64,000 nucleotides of DNA from Saccharibacillus sp. JS10 (GCF_024436065.1 NZ_JANFNS010000002.1:1041345-1105344), one strand, 5' to 3'. Shown: positions 37,254 to 46,196, numbered from the stretch's first letter. Notes: generated by a model not told the origin, from the letters alone. Numbers and translations: made by a program.

Positions 37254-38315
37254 TTGTCAGATCGTCGTGCTGCGCTTGATATGGCGCTTCGCCAAATAGA
37301 GAAACAATTCGGTAAAGGTTCGGTTATGAAGCTCGGAGAATCTACGCATATGAACGTAGAGGTTGTACCTAGTGGTTCGATCGCTTTGGACGTCGCTTTA
37401 GGAACAGGCGGTATGCCTCGTGGACGTATCATTGAAATCTACGGACCGGAATCTTCGGGTAAAACAACAGTAGCTCTGCACGCTGTAGCCGAAGTACAAA
37501 AAGTGGGCGGACAAGCTGCATTTATCGATGCCGAGCATGCTCTTGATCCAAAATACGCACGTAAGCTGGGCGTTAACGTTGACGAACTGTTGCTGTCGCA
37601 ACCAGATACCGGTGAACAAGGTCTGGAAATCGCAGAAGCACTCGTACGCAGTGGCGCAGTAGATATCATTGTTATCGACTCCGTAGCTGCTTTGGTTCCA
37701 AAAGCGGAAATCGAAGGCGAGATGGGCGATTCGCACGTAGGTCTGCAAGCTCGTCTGATGTCGCAAGCTTTGCGTAAACTCTCCGGTGCAATCAGCAAAT
37801 CGAATACGATTGCGATCTTTATCAACCAATTGCGCGAAAAAATCGGCGTAATGTTTGGTAACCCGGAAACAACTCCAGGCGGTCGCGCGCTGAAATTCTA
37901 TTCCACAGTACGTCTTGATGTACGCCGGATTGAATCGATCAAAATGGGCAACGACATTGTCGGTAACCGTACACGGATTAAAGTCGTAAAAAATAAAGTC
38001 GCTCCTCCGTTCAAACAAGCGGAAGTCGATATTATGTACGGCGAAGGCATCTCGAAAGAAGGCAGCTTGATCGATATGGGTACGGATCTGGACATCGTGG
38101 AAAAAAGCGGTGCATGGTATTCCTATTCGGGCGAACGTCTGGGTCAAGGTCGCGAGAATGCGAAACAGTTCCTCAAAGAGCACAAAGATATTGCGATTGC
38201 TATCGAAACCAAAATTCGTGATGCAAGCAATTTGAATACAACGGTTGAAGAGCAATCTGAAGCTGAGAGAAAAGCCGAAGAAAAAGAAGAACAAGAATTG
38301 TTGGAATTGGAATAA
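37254..38315 (+). CDS. recA: Recombinase RecA
   Basis: DNA-dependent ATPase for strand exchange and SOS induction (co-protease for LexA). TTG 37254 is the likely start (8 nt after AAGGGTG, giving [19 protein letters not shown]), 353 aa; the in-frame GTG at 37245 lies within the Shine-Dalgarno. Walker A GPESSGKT is at residues 64-71, the DNA-binding L1/L2 region includes [21 protein letters not shown], and the tail is acidic ([12 protein letters not shown]). Regulation by LexA is supported by the box at 37143. Confidence 0.97.
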   Translation: MSDRRAALDMALRQIEKQFGKGSVMKLGESTHMNVEVVPSGSIALDVALGTGGMPRGRIIEIYGPESSGKTTVALHAVAEVQKVGGQAAFIDAEHALDPKYARKLGVNVDELLLSQPDTGEQGLEIAEALVRSGAVDIIVIDSVAALVPKAEIEGEMGDSHVGLQARLMSQALRKLSGAISKSNTIAIFINQLREKIGVMFGNPETTPGGRALKFYSTVRLDVRRIESIKMGNDIVGNRTRIKVVKNKVAPPFKQAEVDIMYGEGISKEGSLIDMGTDLDIVEKSGAWYSYSGERLGQGRENAKQFLKEHKDIAIAIETKIRDASNLNTTVEEQSEAERKAEEKEEQELLELE

Positions 38316-38358
38316 TCTCTTCTTAGATCTTCTATTGAAAGATCGAAGAAATGATTTG

Positions 38359-38394
38359 AAGCGCTCAGCCCTTTGCGGCTTGGGCGCTTTATTC
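38359..38394 (+). terminator. Likely recA terminator
   Basis: AAGCGCTCAGCC, loop, GGCTTGGGCGCTT; only a short T-rich tail (TTATT), so some read-through to recX is expected. Confidence 0.55.
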
Positions 38395-38444
38395 AGTTAG
38401 GTGCTCTATTTACATCTAAATTACATTTAGAAAAGAGGGATCGA

Positions 38445-39236
38445 ATGGCATTTGGAAAAAATAACTACGGAAATCGCCGGAATCGAAAAAACGACGATGA
38501 TCCAAACGAAGAAAAAAGCCGCAAAGAGCGCCGTGAAGAACGAATGCACCAATTACATGACTTTCCCGAAGAAGAGGCGCAAGAAGTCACTCTAGTCGAG
38601 CTGCTGCGGCGTCCCATCAATAGTTACCGTATTTATTTTGGCAGTAGTCATATCACGGTACATGAATCGACGATGATTCGTTATGGCATGACCAAAGGTA
38701 GTTTTTTCGATAAAAAAGCAGTCCAAGATATTATTGTCGATAATGAACGTCAAGTTGCTTATGCCCAAGCGATCTATTATTTGAGTTTTAAAGCCCGAAC
38801 GTCAGGTGAAGTTGAGCAAAAGCTGTTAGAAAAAGAATTAGATCCGCAGGCAATTGAAGAAACGATCAAACGCTTGATTGATGAAAAGTTGATCGACGAT
38901 GCGTTTTATGCTCAAGAATGGACCAAGCAACGTGTGACCAATAAGAAAAAAGGCAAAGTAGTCGTGAAGCAAGAGTTAAAACGTAAAGGAATCAATCCGG
39001 AGTTAATTGATGAAGCGCTAGAAGCGATCGACGACGAAGATGAACTGCGTAGTGCCGAAGAATTGGCTGCTAAAAAATGGCGAACGACCAAAGGAGAATT
39101 ATGGGAGCGCAAGCGCAAAACAGCAGCTTTTGTCATGCGTCGAGGGTTTTCCAGCGAGCTTGTACGCAGAGCGTTAGACAACGTATTAAGCCGTGAAGGA
39201 GAAGACGCTGAAGAGCTAGGAACCGAATTCGATTGA
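38445..39236 (+). CDS. recX: Regulatory protein RecX
   Basis: Modulator that binds and limits RecA filaments. The three-helix repeats are visible: AIYYLSFKARTSGEVEQKL, then ETIKRLIDEKLIDDAFYAQ and VVVKQELKRKGINPELIDEAL. ATG 38445 behind AAAAGAGGGA gives 263 aa; an in-frame start at 38373 lies inside the recA terminator. The first 40 residues are strongly charged (Lys, Arg, Asp, Asn, Glu) and probably disordered. It follows recA after 129 nt and may be expressed by read-through. Confidence 0.9.
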   Translation: MAFGKNNYGNRRNRKNDDDPNEEKSRKERREERMHQLHDFPEEEAQEVTLVELLRRPINSYRIYFGSSHITVHESTMIRYGMTKGSFFDKKAVQDIIVDNERQVAYAQAIYYLSFKARTSGEVEQKLLEKELDPQAIEETIKRLIDEKLIDDAFYAQEWTKQRVTNKKKGKVVVKQELKRKGINPELIDEALEAIDDEDELRSAEELAAKKWRTTKGELWERKRKTAAFVMRRGFSSELVRRALDNVLSREGEDAEELGTEFD

Positions 39237-39274
39237 AGACTGAAAATTGTGTATCAAGCAAATTTGGCAATAGC

Positions 39275-39304
39275 TTGACAATAACTTTTGACGAAGACTA
39301 CAAT
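39275..39304 (+). promoter_or_regulatory. rny promoter
   Basis: TTGACA (39275-39280), 18 bp, TACAAT (39299-39304). Start near 39311. Confidence 0.75.
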
Positions 39305-39309
39305 AAATG

Positions 39310-39545
39310 AGGAACGTAGTTTGAGCGAAAGCCTTTTTCCTTCCAAAAATGTGCTTTTTCCGACTATTGCTTCTGCCTAATTGACTCTCCCCCGCTTGTA
39401 AAAGACGGGCTCGGCAGCCGGTTGTTGACAACCGTCTTGCCTTATGGGAATAGCGTTGAGCTGTACCTTGAATGGACGAATGAGGGTATGAAAACCAAAT
39501 GAATGATCCCGAGATCAATCTCGGAGGAACCAACGAGGAGGTGAG
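39310..39545 (+). promoter_or_regulatory. Long structured 5' leader of the RNase Y gene
   Basis: About 240 nt without a convincing reading frame. AAGACGG and CCGTCTT enclose CGGTTGT-TG-ACAACCG (about 39403-39442), and CCGAGA-TCAA-TCTCGG stands just before the ribosome binding site (about 39511-39526). The last hairpin could influence translation. Confidence 0.5.
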
Positions 39546-39550
39546 CAGAA

Positions 39551-41095
39551 ATGTTAGAGCTCTGGATCGCGATTCTCGTTGCTGTCGTAACCTTATTCTT
39601 AGGGTTCATGGTTGGATATTTTATTCGCAAATCTATTGCTGAAGCTAAGATTTCCAGTGCGGAGCAAGCTGCTGAACAGATCGTAGAAAATGCGAAAAAA
39701 GATGCAGAAGCACTGAAAAAAGAAACGGTTCTCGAAGCGAAAGACGAAGTCCACCGCATAAGAACTGAAGCTGAAAAAGACATTCGTGAACGTCGGAATG
39801 AAAATCAACGACTGGAAAGACGATTGTTGCAAAAAGAAGAGTCGCTGGATAAAAAATTGGAATCGCATGAACGTAAAGAAGAACAGGTAGCGAACAAAGA
39901 GAAACGCATTGAAGAAATCAAACAACAGACAGAGAAAACGCTCGCCGAACAGTTATCAGAGTTGGAACGCATTTCTAACTTGACTACCGACGATGCAAGA
40001 ACGATCATTTTGAGCAGTGTTGAACAAGAAACACGTCATGAAGCTGCCCAAATGATGAAAGACATTGAGACGCAAGCTAAAGAAGAAGCGGATCGTAAGG
40101 CTAGAGAGATCATTTCGCTTTCGATTCAGCGTTGCGCTGCGGATCACGTTGCAGAGACGACCGTATCTGTCGTCACTTTGCCTAACGAAGAAATGAAAGG
40201 TCGGATTATCGGCCGTGAAGGACGTAACATCCGGGCGCTGGAGACGTTGACAGGGATCGACCTGATCATCGACGATACGCCGGAAGCCGTAATCTTGTCC
40301 GGCTTTGATCCGATTCGCCGTGAAATCGCGCGCACAGCACTTGAGAAATTGGTTGCTGACGGTCGTATCCACCCGGCACGGATCGAAGAAATGGTGGAGA
40401 AGTCGCGTAAAGAAGTCGATGAGCGTATTCGCGAATACGGCGAACAAGCGACGTTCGAAGTGGGCACGCATGGTCTGCATCCAGATCTGATCAAGATCTT
40501 GGGACGTCTGCGTTTCCGTACAAGTTATGGACAAAATGTACTCAAGCATTCGATGGAAGTGGCTTATCTTGCGGGATTGATGGCAGGAGAACTGGGACAG
40601 GACGTTACGCTCGCAAGACGTGCCGGACTGCTTCACGACATCGGCAAAGCGCTTGATCACGAAGTGGAAGGTTCACACGTAGAAATCGGTGTTGAACTTG
40701 CCAAAAAGTACAAAGAACATCCAGTGGTTATCAACAGTATTGCTTCTCACCACGGAGATACCGAAGCGACTTCGATTATCGCCATGTTGGTTGGTGCAGC
40801 AGACGCATTGTCTGCAGCAAGACCGGGAGCACGCCGCGAAACGTTGGAGACGTATATCCGCAGACTCGAAAAGCTGGAAGAGATTTCAGAGTCTTTCGAA
40901 GGCGTCGAAAAATCTTTTGCGATCCAAGCTGGACGCGAAGTGCGCGTTATGGTTCAACCGGATCGAATCGGAGATACCGAAAGCTTCAAGCTTGCGCGTG
41001 ATATTACGAAGAAAATTGAGAATGAACTGGATTATCCGGGTCATATCAAAGTTACCGTAATTCGCGAGACGCGAGCAGTCGAATACGCGAAGTAA
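39551..41095 (+). CDS. rny: Ribonuclease Y
   Basis: Membrane-anchored endoribonuclease that starts much of mRNA decay. 514 aa: an N-terminal transmembrane helix (about 3-23), a long charged coiled coil (about 28-200), a KH domain (about 205-270; [19 protein letters not shown]) and an HD domain (about 325-430) with metal-binding HD in [23 protein letters not shown] lies before the ATG. It is followed by ymdB, whose B. subtilis homologue works with RNase Y in biofilm control, and ricA lies 3.5 kb further; RicA is part of the complex that modifies RNase Y function. Confidence 0.96.
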   Translation: MLELWIAILVAVVTLFLGFMVGYFIRKSIAEAKISSAEQAAEQIVENAKKDAEALKKETVLEAKDEVHRIRTEAEKDIRERRNENQRLERRLLQKEESLDKKLESHERKEEQVANKEKRIEEIKQQTEKTLAEQLSELERISNLTTDDARTIILSSVEQETRHEAAQMMKDIETQAKEEADRKAREIISLSIQRCAADHVAETTVSVVTLPNEEMKGRIIGREGRNIRALETLTGIDLIIDDTPEAVILSGFDPIRREIARTALEKLVADGRIHPARIEEMVEKSRKEVDERIREYGEQATFEVGTHGLHPDLIKILGRLRFRTSYGQNVLKHSMEVAYLAGLMAGELGQDVTLARRAGLLHDIGKALDHEVEGSHVEIGVELAKKYKEHPVVINSIASHHGDTEATSIIAMLVGAADALSAARPGARRETLETYIRRLEKLEEISESFEGVEKSFAIQAGREVRVMVQPDRIGDTESFKLARDITKKIENELDYPGHIKVTVIRETRAVEYAK

Positions 41096-41135
41096 GATTA
41101 CGACTAAGCGTATGATACGCAGCGATAAGAATAAG

Positions 41136-41184
41136 AGAAACGGCTGCTTTTCCTTTCGAGGACGGCGCAGCCGTTTCTTCTTGT
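41136..41184 (+). terminator. rny terminator
   Basis: AGAAACGGCTGC, loop of about 19, GCAGCCGTTTCTTCTT. The T-run is interrupted by C. Confidence 0.7.
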
Positions 41185-41207
41185 TTATATAGAGAAGGAG
41201 ACTAACT

Positions 41208-42005
41208 ATGAAATTGATCTTTATCGGCGATATCGTCGGAAGCCCGGGCCGCCGCGCGGTCAAAGAAACATTGCCTTATTTGAAATCCAAATATAATCCT
41301 CATATCGTTATTGCCAATGGTGAAAATGCAGCAGCCGGACGCGGAATCACGCATTCGATCGCTAGACAATTGTTTGAACAAGGCGTACACGGCATCACAA
41401 TGGGCAACCATACTTGGGATAACAAAGAGATTTTCGAATTTATCGACGATGAACCTCGTATGGTTCGTCCAGCCAACTTTGCTCCGGGAACGCCGGGACG
41501 CGGTTACACGGTCATCAAAGCTGGCGGCAAAGAACTTGCGCTCGTTAACTTGCAGGGTCGTACCTTTTTGCCGGCAATCGATTGCCCGTTCCGCGCTGCA
41601 GACGAGATTGTCGATGAATTAAGACGTAAGCACAAATGTATTTTGGTCGATTTTCATGCCGAAGCAACATCGGAGAAGATTGCAATGGGTTGGCATTTGG
41701 ATGGTCGTGCTTCGCTTGTCGTCGGTACGCATACCCATGTGCAAAGTAACGATGATCGGATTTTGCCAGGCGGTACCGCGTATTTGACAGATGCCGGAAT
41801 GGTAGGTCCAAGAGACGGGATTTTGGGCATGCAGCAAGAAGGGGTATTGTATCGATTCAAGACTCAATTGCCTTCGAGATTCAATGTCGATGAAGATGGC
41901 AAATGGCATTTCCATGGCGTGTACGTCGATATCGACGAAGATACAGGACGGGCTCGCAAAATTGAAAAAATTCGCATTATGGAAGACGAATGGAGAATGG
42001 AATAG
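41208..42005 (+). CDS. ymdB: YmdB metallophosphoesterase
   Basis: Phosphodiesterase of 265 aa with a dinuclear metal centre that acts on 2',3'-cyclic nucleotides in B. subtilis and is needed for biofilm formation. Motifs: FIGDIVGSPGR (metal Asp near residue 5), IANGENAAAGRGIT, TMGNHTWDNKE, VDFHAEATSEK and VGTHTHVQSND. GAAGGAG before ATG. It comes 112 nt after rny, behind a weak terminator, and is probably partly co-transcribed. Confidence 0.94.
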   Translation: MKLIFIGDIVGSPGRRAVKETLPYLKSKYNPHIVIANGENAAAGRGITHSIARQLFEQGVHGITMGNHTWDNKEIFEFIDDEPRMVRPANFAPGTPGRGYTVIKAGGKELALVNLQGRTFLPAIDCPFRAADEIVDELRRKHKCILVDFHAEATSEKIAMGWHLDGRASLVVGTHTHVQSNDDRILPGGTAYLTDAGMVGPRDGILGMQQEGVLYRFKTQLPSRFNVDEDGKWHFHGVYVDIDEDTGRARKIEKIRIMEDEWRME

Positions 42006-42063
42006 CATTTTGTAAGCTTTTTTAAAAGGATTCGTAATATTTTGTCGTTCTGACTCGAAGAAA

Positions 42064-42092
42064 GAAGGATTTTGCGAAAGTGCCGCGAATAA
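42064..42092 (+). promoter_or_regulatory. Sigma-H-like promoter of spoVS
   Basis: GAAGGATTT (42064-42072), 11 bp and CGCGAATAA (42084-42092) fit the sigma-H pattern RnAGGAwWW-N11/12-RnnGAATww with one mismatch. spoVS is a known sigma-H gene in B. subtilis. Confidence 0.65.
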
Positions 42093-42194
42093 TTATCAAA
42101 CAGCAAATCAGGGATCAAAGCTTTTCTTGCTGCTTTGTTAATTTCATATGTTGCGCGATCTTTTATCACTTCTTCACAGAGGAGGTACAGGCTA

Positions 42195-42455
42195 ATGGAT
42201 GTATTAAAAGTTTCTGCTAAGTCGAATCCCAATTCTGTTGCCGGTGCGCTTGCAGGTGTAATTCGCGAACAAGGTGCTGCTGAGCTTCAAGCGATCGGTG
42301 CGGGCGCACTCAATCAAGCCGTAAAAGCTGTAGCAATTGCAAGAGGCTTTGTTGCACCCAGCGGCGTCGATCTGATCTGTATACCTGCTTTTACCGATGT
42401 GGTGATCGACGGCGAAGAACGAACCGCAATTAAGTTGATTGTGGAACCGAGATAG
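42195..42455 (+). CDS. spoVS: Stage V sporulation protein S
   Basis: Small Alba-like protein of 86 aa, the exact family length. In B. subtilis it promotes sporulation stage V and affects septation. The sequence MDVLKVSAKSNPNSVAGALAG and the C-terminal VIDGEERTAIKLIVEPR are nearly invariant in the family. ATG 42195 is behind GAGGAGG; an upstream in-frame ATG at 42135 is outside any ribosome binding site. Alba-like SpoVS homologues also occur in bacteria that do not sporulate. Confidence 0.95.
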   Translation: MDVLKVSAKSNPNSVAGALAGVIREQGAAELQAIGAGALNQAVKAVAIARGFVAPSGVDLICIPAFTDVVIDGEERTAIKLIVEPR

Positions 42456-42468
42456 TTGAACGAAGTAG

Positions 42469-42507
42469 AAGGATTACTTTTGCCGAAAGGTATAAAGTAA
42501 TCCTTTT
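42469..42507 (+). terminator. spoVS terminator
   Basis: AAGGATTACTTT, loop, AAAGTAATCCTT and T-run: 12 bp perfect stem. Confidence 0.9.
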
Positions 42508-42596
42508 TATATTTCCTTTTAGTTGTTATGACAACATTTACACCTATGAAAGCGTATAACCGTAGCCCTGACCTTTTTCTTTTGAAAAATAAGGTG

Positions 42597-42602
42597 TATA
42601 AT
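42597..42602 (+). promoter_or_regulatory. -10 element of the pduL promoter
   Basis: TATAAT at 42597-42602; the matching -35 region (TTTTTC, 17 bp upstream) is poor, which suits a regulated or activated promoter. Confidence 0.5.
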
Positions 42603-42611
42603 AAGCAGATG

Positions 42612-42631
42612 CGAGTATTGGCGAATACTCG
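42612..42631 (+). promoter_or_regulatory. Palindrome at the pduL transcription start
   Basis: CGAGTATT-GGCG-AATACTCG, 8 bp perfect arms, at about +3 to +22 of the predicted transcript. It could be an operator or a 5' protecting hairpin. Confidence 0.55.
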
Positions 42632-42680
42632 ATTTGTTACGTTTGCATCATCAATAGAGAATAAGAGGAGTGACTTCCAA

Positions 42681-43253
42681 ATGAGTAAAATCGTACCTGT
42701 TGGCGTGTCCGCACGTCATATCCATCTTAGCCAAGAACATGTTGAAATTTTGTTTGGAGAAGGATACCAACTGACAGAAATGAAGGCTCTTTCGCAACCG
42801 GGGCAATACGCAGCGAATGAGACTGTTGAAGTCGTAGGTTCCAAAAGTTCGTTCCCTAAAGTTCGTATTTTGGGTCCGGCACGTCCAGCGACTCAACTTG
42901 AAATTTCGCAAACCGATTCGTTTGCACTCGGCGTAAAAGCTCCTGTGCGTGAATCCGGTAAAACTTCGGGAACTCCAGGCATTTTGCTCAAAGGACCTGC
43001 TGGCGAAGTTCAAATCGAAGAAGGCGTAATCGTAGCGGCGCGTCATATTCACTTCCATACATCCGATGCTGCAAAATGGGATATTCAAGATCAACAAATG
43101 CTGAAAGTTCGCTTCGGCGGCGATCGCGGCGTTGTGTTTGAAAATGTCATCGCACGTGTTGCGGATTCGTTCGCACTCGATATGCACATTGATACGGATG
43201 AAGCAAATGCAGTGCTTGCCAAAACAGGCGATACAGCTGAAATCATCGACTAA
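42681..43253 (+). CDS. pduL: PduL-type phosphate propanoyltransferase / phosphotransacetylase
   Basis: Zinc enzyme that interconverts acyl-CoA and acyl phosphate. ATG 42681 behind AGAGGAG gives 190 aa; a longer frame from 42528 crosses the promoter. Both histidine motifs are present: VSARHIHLSQEHVEILFG (residues about 9-26) and VIVAARHIHFHTSDA (about 115-129). No microcompartment shell genes are nearby, and no N-terminal encapsulation peptide is apparent, so it is more likely a free acetate/propionate enzyme. It is monocistronic between two terminators. Confidence 0.93.
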   Translation: MSKIVPVGVSARHIHLSQEHVEILFGEGYQLTEMKALSQPGQYAANETVEVVGSKSSFPKVRILGPARPATQLEISQTDSFALGVKAPVRESGKTSGTPGILLKGPAGEVQIEEGVIVAARHIHFHTSDAAKWDIQDQQMLKVRFGGDRGVVFENVIARVADSFALDMHIDTDEANAVLAKTGDTAEIID

Positions 43254-43284
43254 TCCAGACTTTACATGTCTATAGGATATACCG

Positions 43285-43323
43285 AAAAAGCGGAATTCTT
43301 CTTATGAAGAACTCCGCTTTTTT
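43285..43323. terminator. Bidirectional terminator between pduL and the convergent gene
   Basis: AAAAAGCGGAATTCTTC, loop TTAT, GAAGAACTCCGCTTTTTT. A-run and T-run on both sides allow use in both directions. Confidence 0.9.
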
Positions 43324-43353
43324 GCGTTGCAATCGATCCTTTTTCACTCAACT

Positions 43354-44424
43354 TCAGTAATCAAAAAGAAACTTAACTGTAGCGATCCCGTTATCCGCAA
43401 CTTTGTACGCATACCGTACATTTTTAATCGTCGTTTTGCGGCAAGCTTTCATAATTTGATCCAAAGCCAATTGAGGAGAAGCTACGTTAAAATCGTGCTG
43501 AACCGTTAGATCGCTTTTGCCTTTTGCGATGGATGCCAGCACTTTTTGTTGAAGCGCAGCGGTGCTATACGTCATTTCTCCGCCAATCGCGCTTAACAAG
43601 TTCCGATACTTGGCACTGGTTTTCGCTTTTTTCGCAAGTGCTGTCCGATAATCGGCGGTTGCCGTAGGCACTCCGGTTCTTTTCCATGTGTGGTCGCGCG
43701 CCAGCAACTTGTCGGTCACCAGATAATACGAGTACGAGACTTCGTTTTTGCGATCCGGTGTTGGGTCATCCCAAGTCATATCGAGGTTATACCAGTTGCC
43801 ATTTACTTTGACTTTGTTCCAGACATGCGCTTGTCCGCCGGCTGCGCCTTCAACCATCCGGTTTTCGATCCCGGCAAGCGTAAGCATCCGATACCCTAGC
43901 AACGCATAACCTTGACACACCGTAGTGCCTTTGGTTAGACCATCATAAGCGGAATAAAAAGTAAGCGACTCGTCGTAAGCAAAACGTTTGACGATATAAT
44001 CATGGATCACTTTGACTTTTTCTTCTTGACTCATACCGGGTTTAACGATCGTTTTCAACGTCGCTTTTGCTTGAGCAGTCACATAATCGCTTTGCTGCTT
44101 ATTTTCCAGATACGAAATGGTCAGTTGAACATTCGCTTTCGAGCCGCGAGTGCTATAACGTGTATCGACTCGATCCAGGGTATAGCGAGCATACGCATCC
44201 GCTTGCAGAGCCGCGCGATCAATCAAGCTGTTAATCCGCGAAAGTTGAGCTGTCGTCATGTTGATCGTCAGCGTCGTTTTTTTCTGTTCAAAAGCCGACG
44301 TGATCGAAGAGATGACTGACGTGTCGGATGAAGCAGCAAATACGGTCTGAGGTGCACTAGAAGCAATTGCTGAAGCTCCGATTAACGTTGCCACTAAATA
44401 CAAAATAATCCGTTTCTTTTTCAA
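43354..44424 (-). CDS. Secreted transglutaminase-like protein
   Basis: Exported protein of about 356 aa. It has a signal peptide (MKKKRIILYLVATLIGASA..., cleavage probably after VFA-A near residue 32), a helical N-terminal region, and a transglutaminase-like cysteine-protease core (about 160-215) with Cys in GTTVCQGYALLG, His in GQAHVWNKV and Asp in WYNLDMTWDDP. The family often acts in peptide or cell-wall processing. I prefer TTG 44424, 7 nt after GGAGG; TTG 44427 is too close. It is the only minus-strand gene in this part and stands alone between two + strand units. Function unassigned. Confidence 0.85.
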   Translation of the reverse strand: MKKKRIILYLVATLIGASAIASSAPQTVFAASSDTSVISSITSAFEQKKTTLTINMTTAQLSRINSLIDRAALQADAYARYTLDRVDTRYSTRGSKANVQLTISYLENKQQSDYVTAQAKATLKTIVKPGMSQEEKVKVIHDYIVKRFAYDESLTFYSAYDGLTKGTTVCQGYALLGYRMLTLAGIENRMVEGAAGGQAHVWNKVKVNGNWYNLDMTWDDPTPDRKNEVSYSYYLVTDKLLARDHTWKRTGVPTATADYRTALAKKAKTSAKYRNLLSAIGGEMTYSTAALQQKVLASIAKGKSDLTVQHDFNVASPQLALDQIMKACRKTTIKNVRYAYKVADNGIATVKFLFDY

Positions 44425-44518
44425 CAATGATCCTCCTTCGGTCTGAATAAACTCAGTACTCTACAGTATACCTTACAATCGCGCGTTACGTTACAAAAAG
44501 ATTACGTCAGGAAACTAA

Positions 44519-44547
44519 TGGAATGAACAGGTGCAATATGATATAAT
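44519..44547 (+). promoter_or_regulatory. Extended -10 promoter of ricA
   Basis: TGGAAT (44519-44524), 17 bp, TATAAT (44542-44547) preceded by TGA (extended -10). Confidence 0.65.
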
Positions 44548-44610
44548 TTTTTACCGTATACGTATAGGATTATTACGCCTATTGATTTGATAAAAGGAGG
44601 AGCAAAACCA

Positions 44611-45057
44611 ATGAGTACGAATCAATATTCGGATCACCCGGCTGAAAACTTAAACGCTCCGACCCGCACTTGGAATCGTAGCGATATTTTAGATAAAACG
44701 AAAGAACTGGCAGGATTGATTTCCTCTAGTGAAGAAGTCCGGATTTTTCAACAAGCGGAACGTCAGATTAACGGGCATGAACGAATCCAATATTTGATCA
44801 CCACGATCAAAAAGAAGCAAAAAGAAGTCGTCGCGTTCGAAGCGATGAAAAATGCGAAAATGGCAGGTCAGATTGAAGCTGAGTTGCAGGATTTACAAGA
44901 CGAGTTGGATGGCATTCCGATCGTTAGCGATTATCAGGAAGGTCAGGTCGAGATTAACGATTTGCTACAAATGGTCGTTTCTGCGATTCATAGTACCGTG
45001 TCGGAGAAGATCGCAGTCGAAAGAGGCGCGGATACGCCCCCTTCTTCTTGCGGTTAA
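44611..45057 (+). CDS. ricA: RicA (YmcA/YlbF family) regulatory protein
   Basis: Helical protein of 148 aa of the YlbF/YmcA family (Com_YlbF), seen in SEEVRIFQQAERQINGHERIQ and EAELQDLQDELDGIPIVSDYQEGQ. In B. subtilis YmcA (RicA), YlbF (RicF) and YaaT (RicT) form an iron-sulfur complex that affects RNase Y-dependent mRNA maturation, biofilm formation, competence and sporulation. One Cys near the C-terminus (SSCG) fits a cluster ligand. ATG 44611 after AAAGGAGGAG. The choice of YmcA rather than YlbF rests on the location downstream of rny-ymdB-spoVS; miaB, which usually precedes ymcA, is absent. Confidence 0.82.
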   Translation: MSTNQYSDHPAENLNAPTRTWNRSDILDKTKELAGLISSSEEVRIFQQAERQINGHERIQYLITTIKKKQKEVVAFEAMKNAKMAGQIEAELQDLQDELDGIPIVSDYQEGQVEINDLLQMVVSAIHSTVSEKIAVERGADTPPSSCG

Positions 45058-45075
45058 AAGGCGGTAACAGCGAAC

Positions 45076-45106
45076 AAGGCGCGGAATTGATTCCGCGTCT
45101 TTTCTT
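45076..45106 (+). terminator. ricA terminator
   Basis: AGGCGCGGAAT and ATTCCGCGTCT (one G-U pair) with a two-base loop, then TTTTCTT. Confidence 0.75.
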
Positions 45107-45144
45107 ATGGTAGAACAAGCACGATTCCAGAAAGGGCGGGACGT

Positions 45145-46179
45145 ATGGAACGTAAAGGAACTGAAGAAGCTGAAGCGCCGGTATATCAAGTTGAGCTTGA
45201 AGATCTGCCAACCGAATTGCGAACCTCAACGTATTTTGAAGTAAAAAACGCTGCGTGGATAGAAGAAGCACAGTGGTGGGCAATACGCATAAACGAAACT
45301 GTGCATGCTGCTCTGGCTTGTGTTCAGATCGGCGCAGAAGAAATTGAAATCCCATATGTGGCGGCGACCAGAGAAATGACCAATGATCCTCACATATTGA
45401 CACGGTTAATAAAAAAAGTCGATTTCTTATCGAAGCAGCAAGGGATTCGGCGACTGATTGCTTATACGGATAGTCAAGATCTTCAACTGCTTTCTGCTTA
45501 TCAGAACGCCGGGTTCCGAATTCTTGCTGCTCAGCATCATAAACAGACTGGGAGTTCCTTTATAGGATCTGCCGATAACGGTTTATTCCCGCGAGATACG
45601 TTGATTATGGAATCACTTGAAATAAGCAAAGTCGCACAGCAAAAGTTGACTATCGATCCTAAGGTGATTGTAAGGCGAGCCGAATTAGGAGATAGCCGAC
45701 ATTTACTTGCGATGAAAAAGAAGATGGATTTGGAGACGACCGCAATGTTATACGAACCGGGTGAGCGGCGTATGACTGACGGGGATCAATTGGAGCAAAT
45801 TCGTTATTTACTTCGTAGTTCCAACTGCTTGCTGCTTATCGCGGAAAGCGATGGGGAAGTAATCGGCTATTTGGAAGCGACCGGAGGCAAAGTCAGACGC
45901 AATCAGCATACGATTTACGTCGTGATTGGAATCCTGGAGTCTTATACAGGAAAAAGTCTAGGTCGCCGAATGTTCGAAAATATGTTCGAGTGGGCGGAAC
46001 GCAGACGGTTACGACGTGCCGAATTGACGGTACAAGCTTCGAATCAAAGAGCCTATCGATTGTATCGCTCGTTAGGATTTCATTTGGAAGGAATTATGCG
46101 TGAAGCCTTGATTATAGATGGAGAACCTGAAGATTTGTATCAGATGGGTTGCCATTTACCACACAGGGTTGACAAATAA
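45145..46179 (+). CDS. Tandem GNAT N-acetyltransferase
   Basis: Cytoplasmic protein of 344 aa built from two GNAT folds. The N-terminal half (about 15-155) keeps the fold pattern (LLSAYQNAGFRIL) but has no clear acetyl-CoA loop. The C-terminal half (about 172-335) is canonical: ESYTGKSLGRRMFENMFEWA resembles motif A, and RAYRLYRSLGFHLEGIMREA is motif B. Substrate unknown; small molecules or protein N-termini are possible. It follows ricA after a terminator and AAAGGGCGGG precedes its ATG. The nrtR promoter overlaps its 3' end. Confidence 0.85.
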   Translation: MERKGTEEAEAPVYQVELEDLPTELRTSTYFEVKNAAWIEEAQWWAIRINETVHAALACVQIGAEEIEIPYVAATREMTNDPHILTRLIKKVDFLSKQQGIRRLIAYTDSQDLQLLSAYQNAGFRILAAQHHKQTGSSFIGSADNGLFPRDTLIMESLEISKVAQQKLTIDPKVIVRRAELGDSRHLLAMKKKMDLETTAMLYEPGERRMTDGDQLEQIRYLLRSSNCLLLIAESDGEVIGYLEATGGKVRRNQHTIYVVIGILESYTGKSLGRRMFENMFEWAERRRLRRAELTVQASNQRAYRLYRSLGFHLEGIMREALIIDGEPEDLYQMGCHLPHRVDK

Positions 46180-46196
46180 AATGAGTGTGTCATAAT
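46169..46196 (+). promoter_or_regulatory. Promoter of the nrtR-pncA-pncB operon
   Basis: TTGACA (46169-46174), 16 bp, CATAAT (46191-46196). The -35 lies inside the last codons of the GNAT gene. Confidence 0.65.

Noticed and set aside
39216-39533. Minus-strand frame of 105 codons in the rny leader
   Set aside because: It covers the promoter and overlaps recX; composition is not protein-like.
42528-42680. N-terminal extension of PduL, possibly an encapsulation peptide
   Set aside because: The extension would cover the TATAAT box and the palindrome, and ATG 42681 has a good ribosome binding site and matches the family start.
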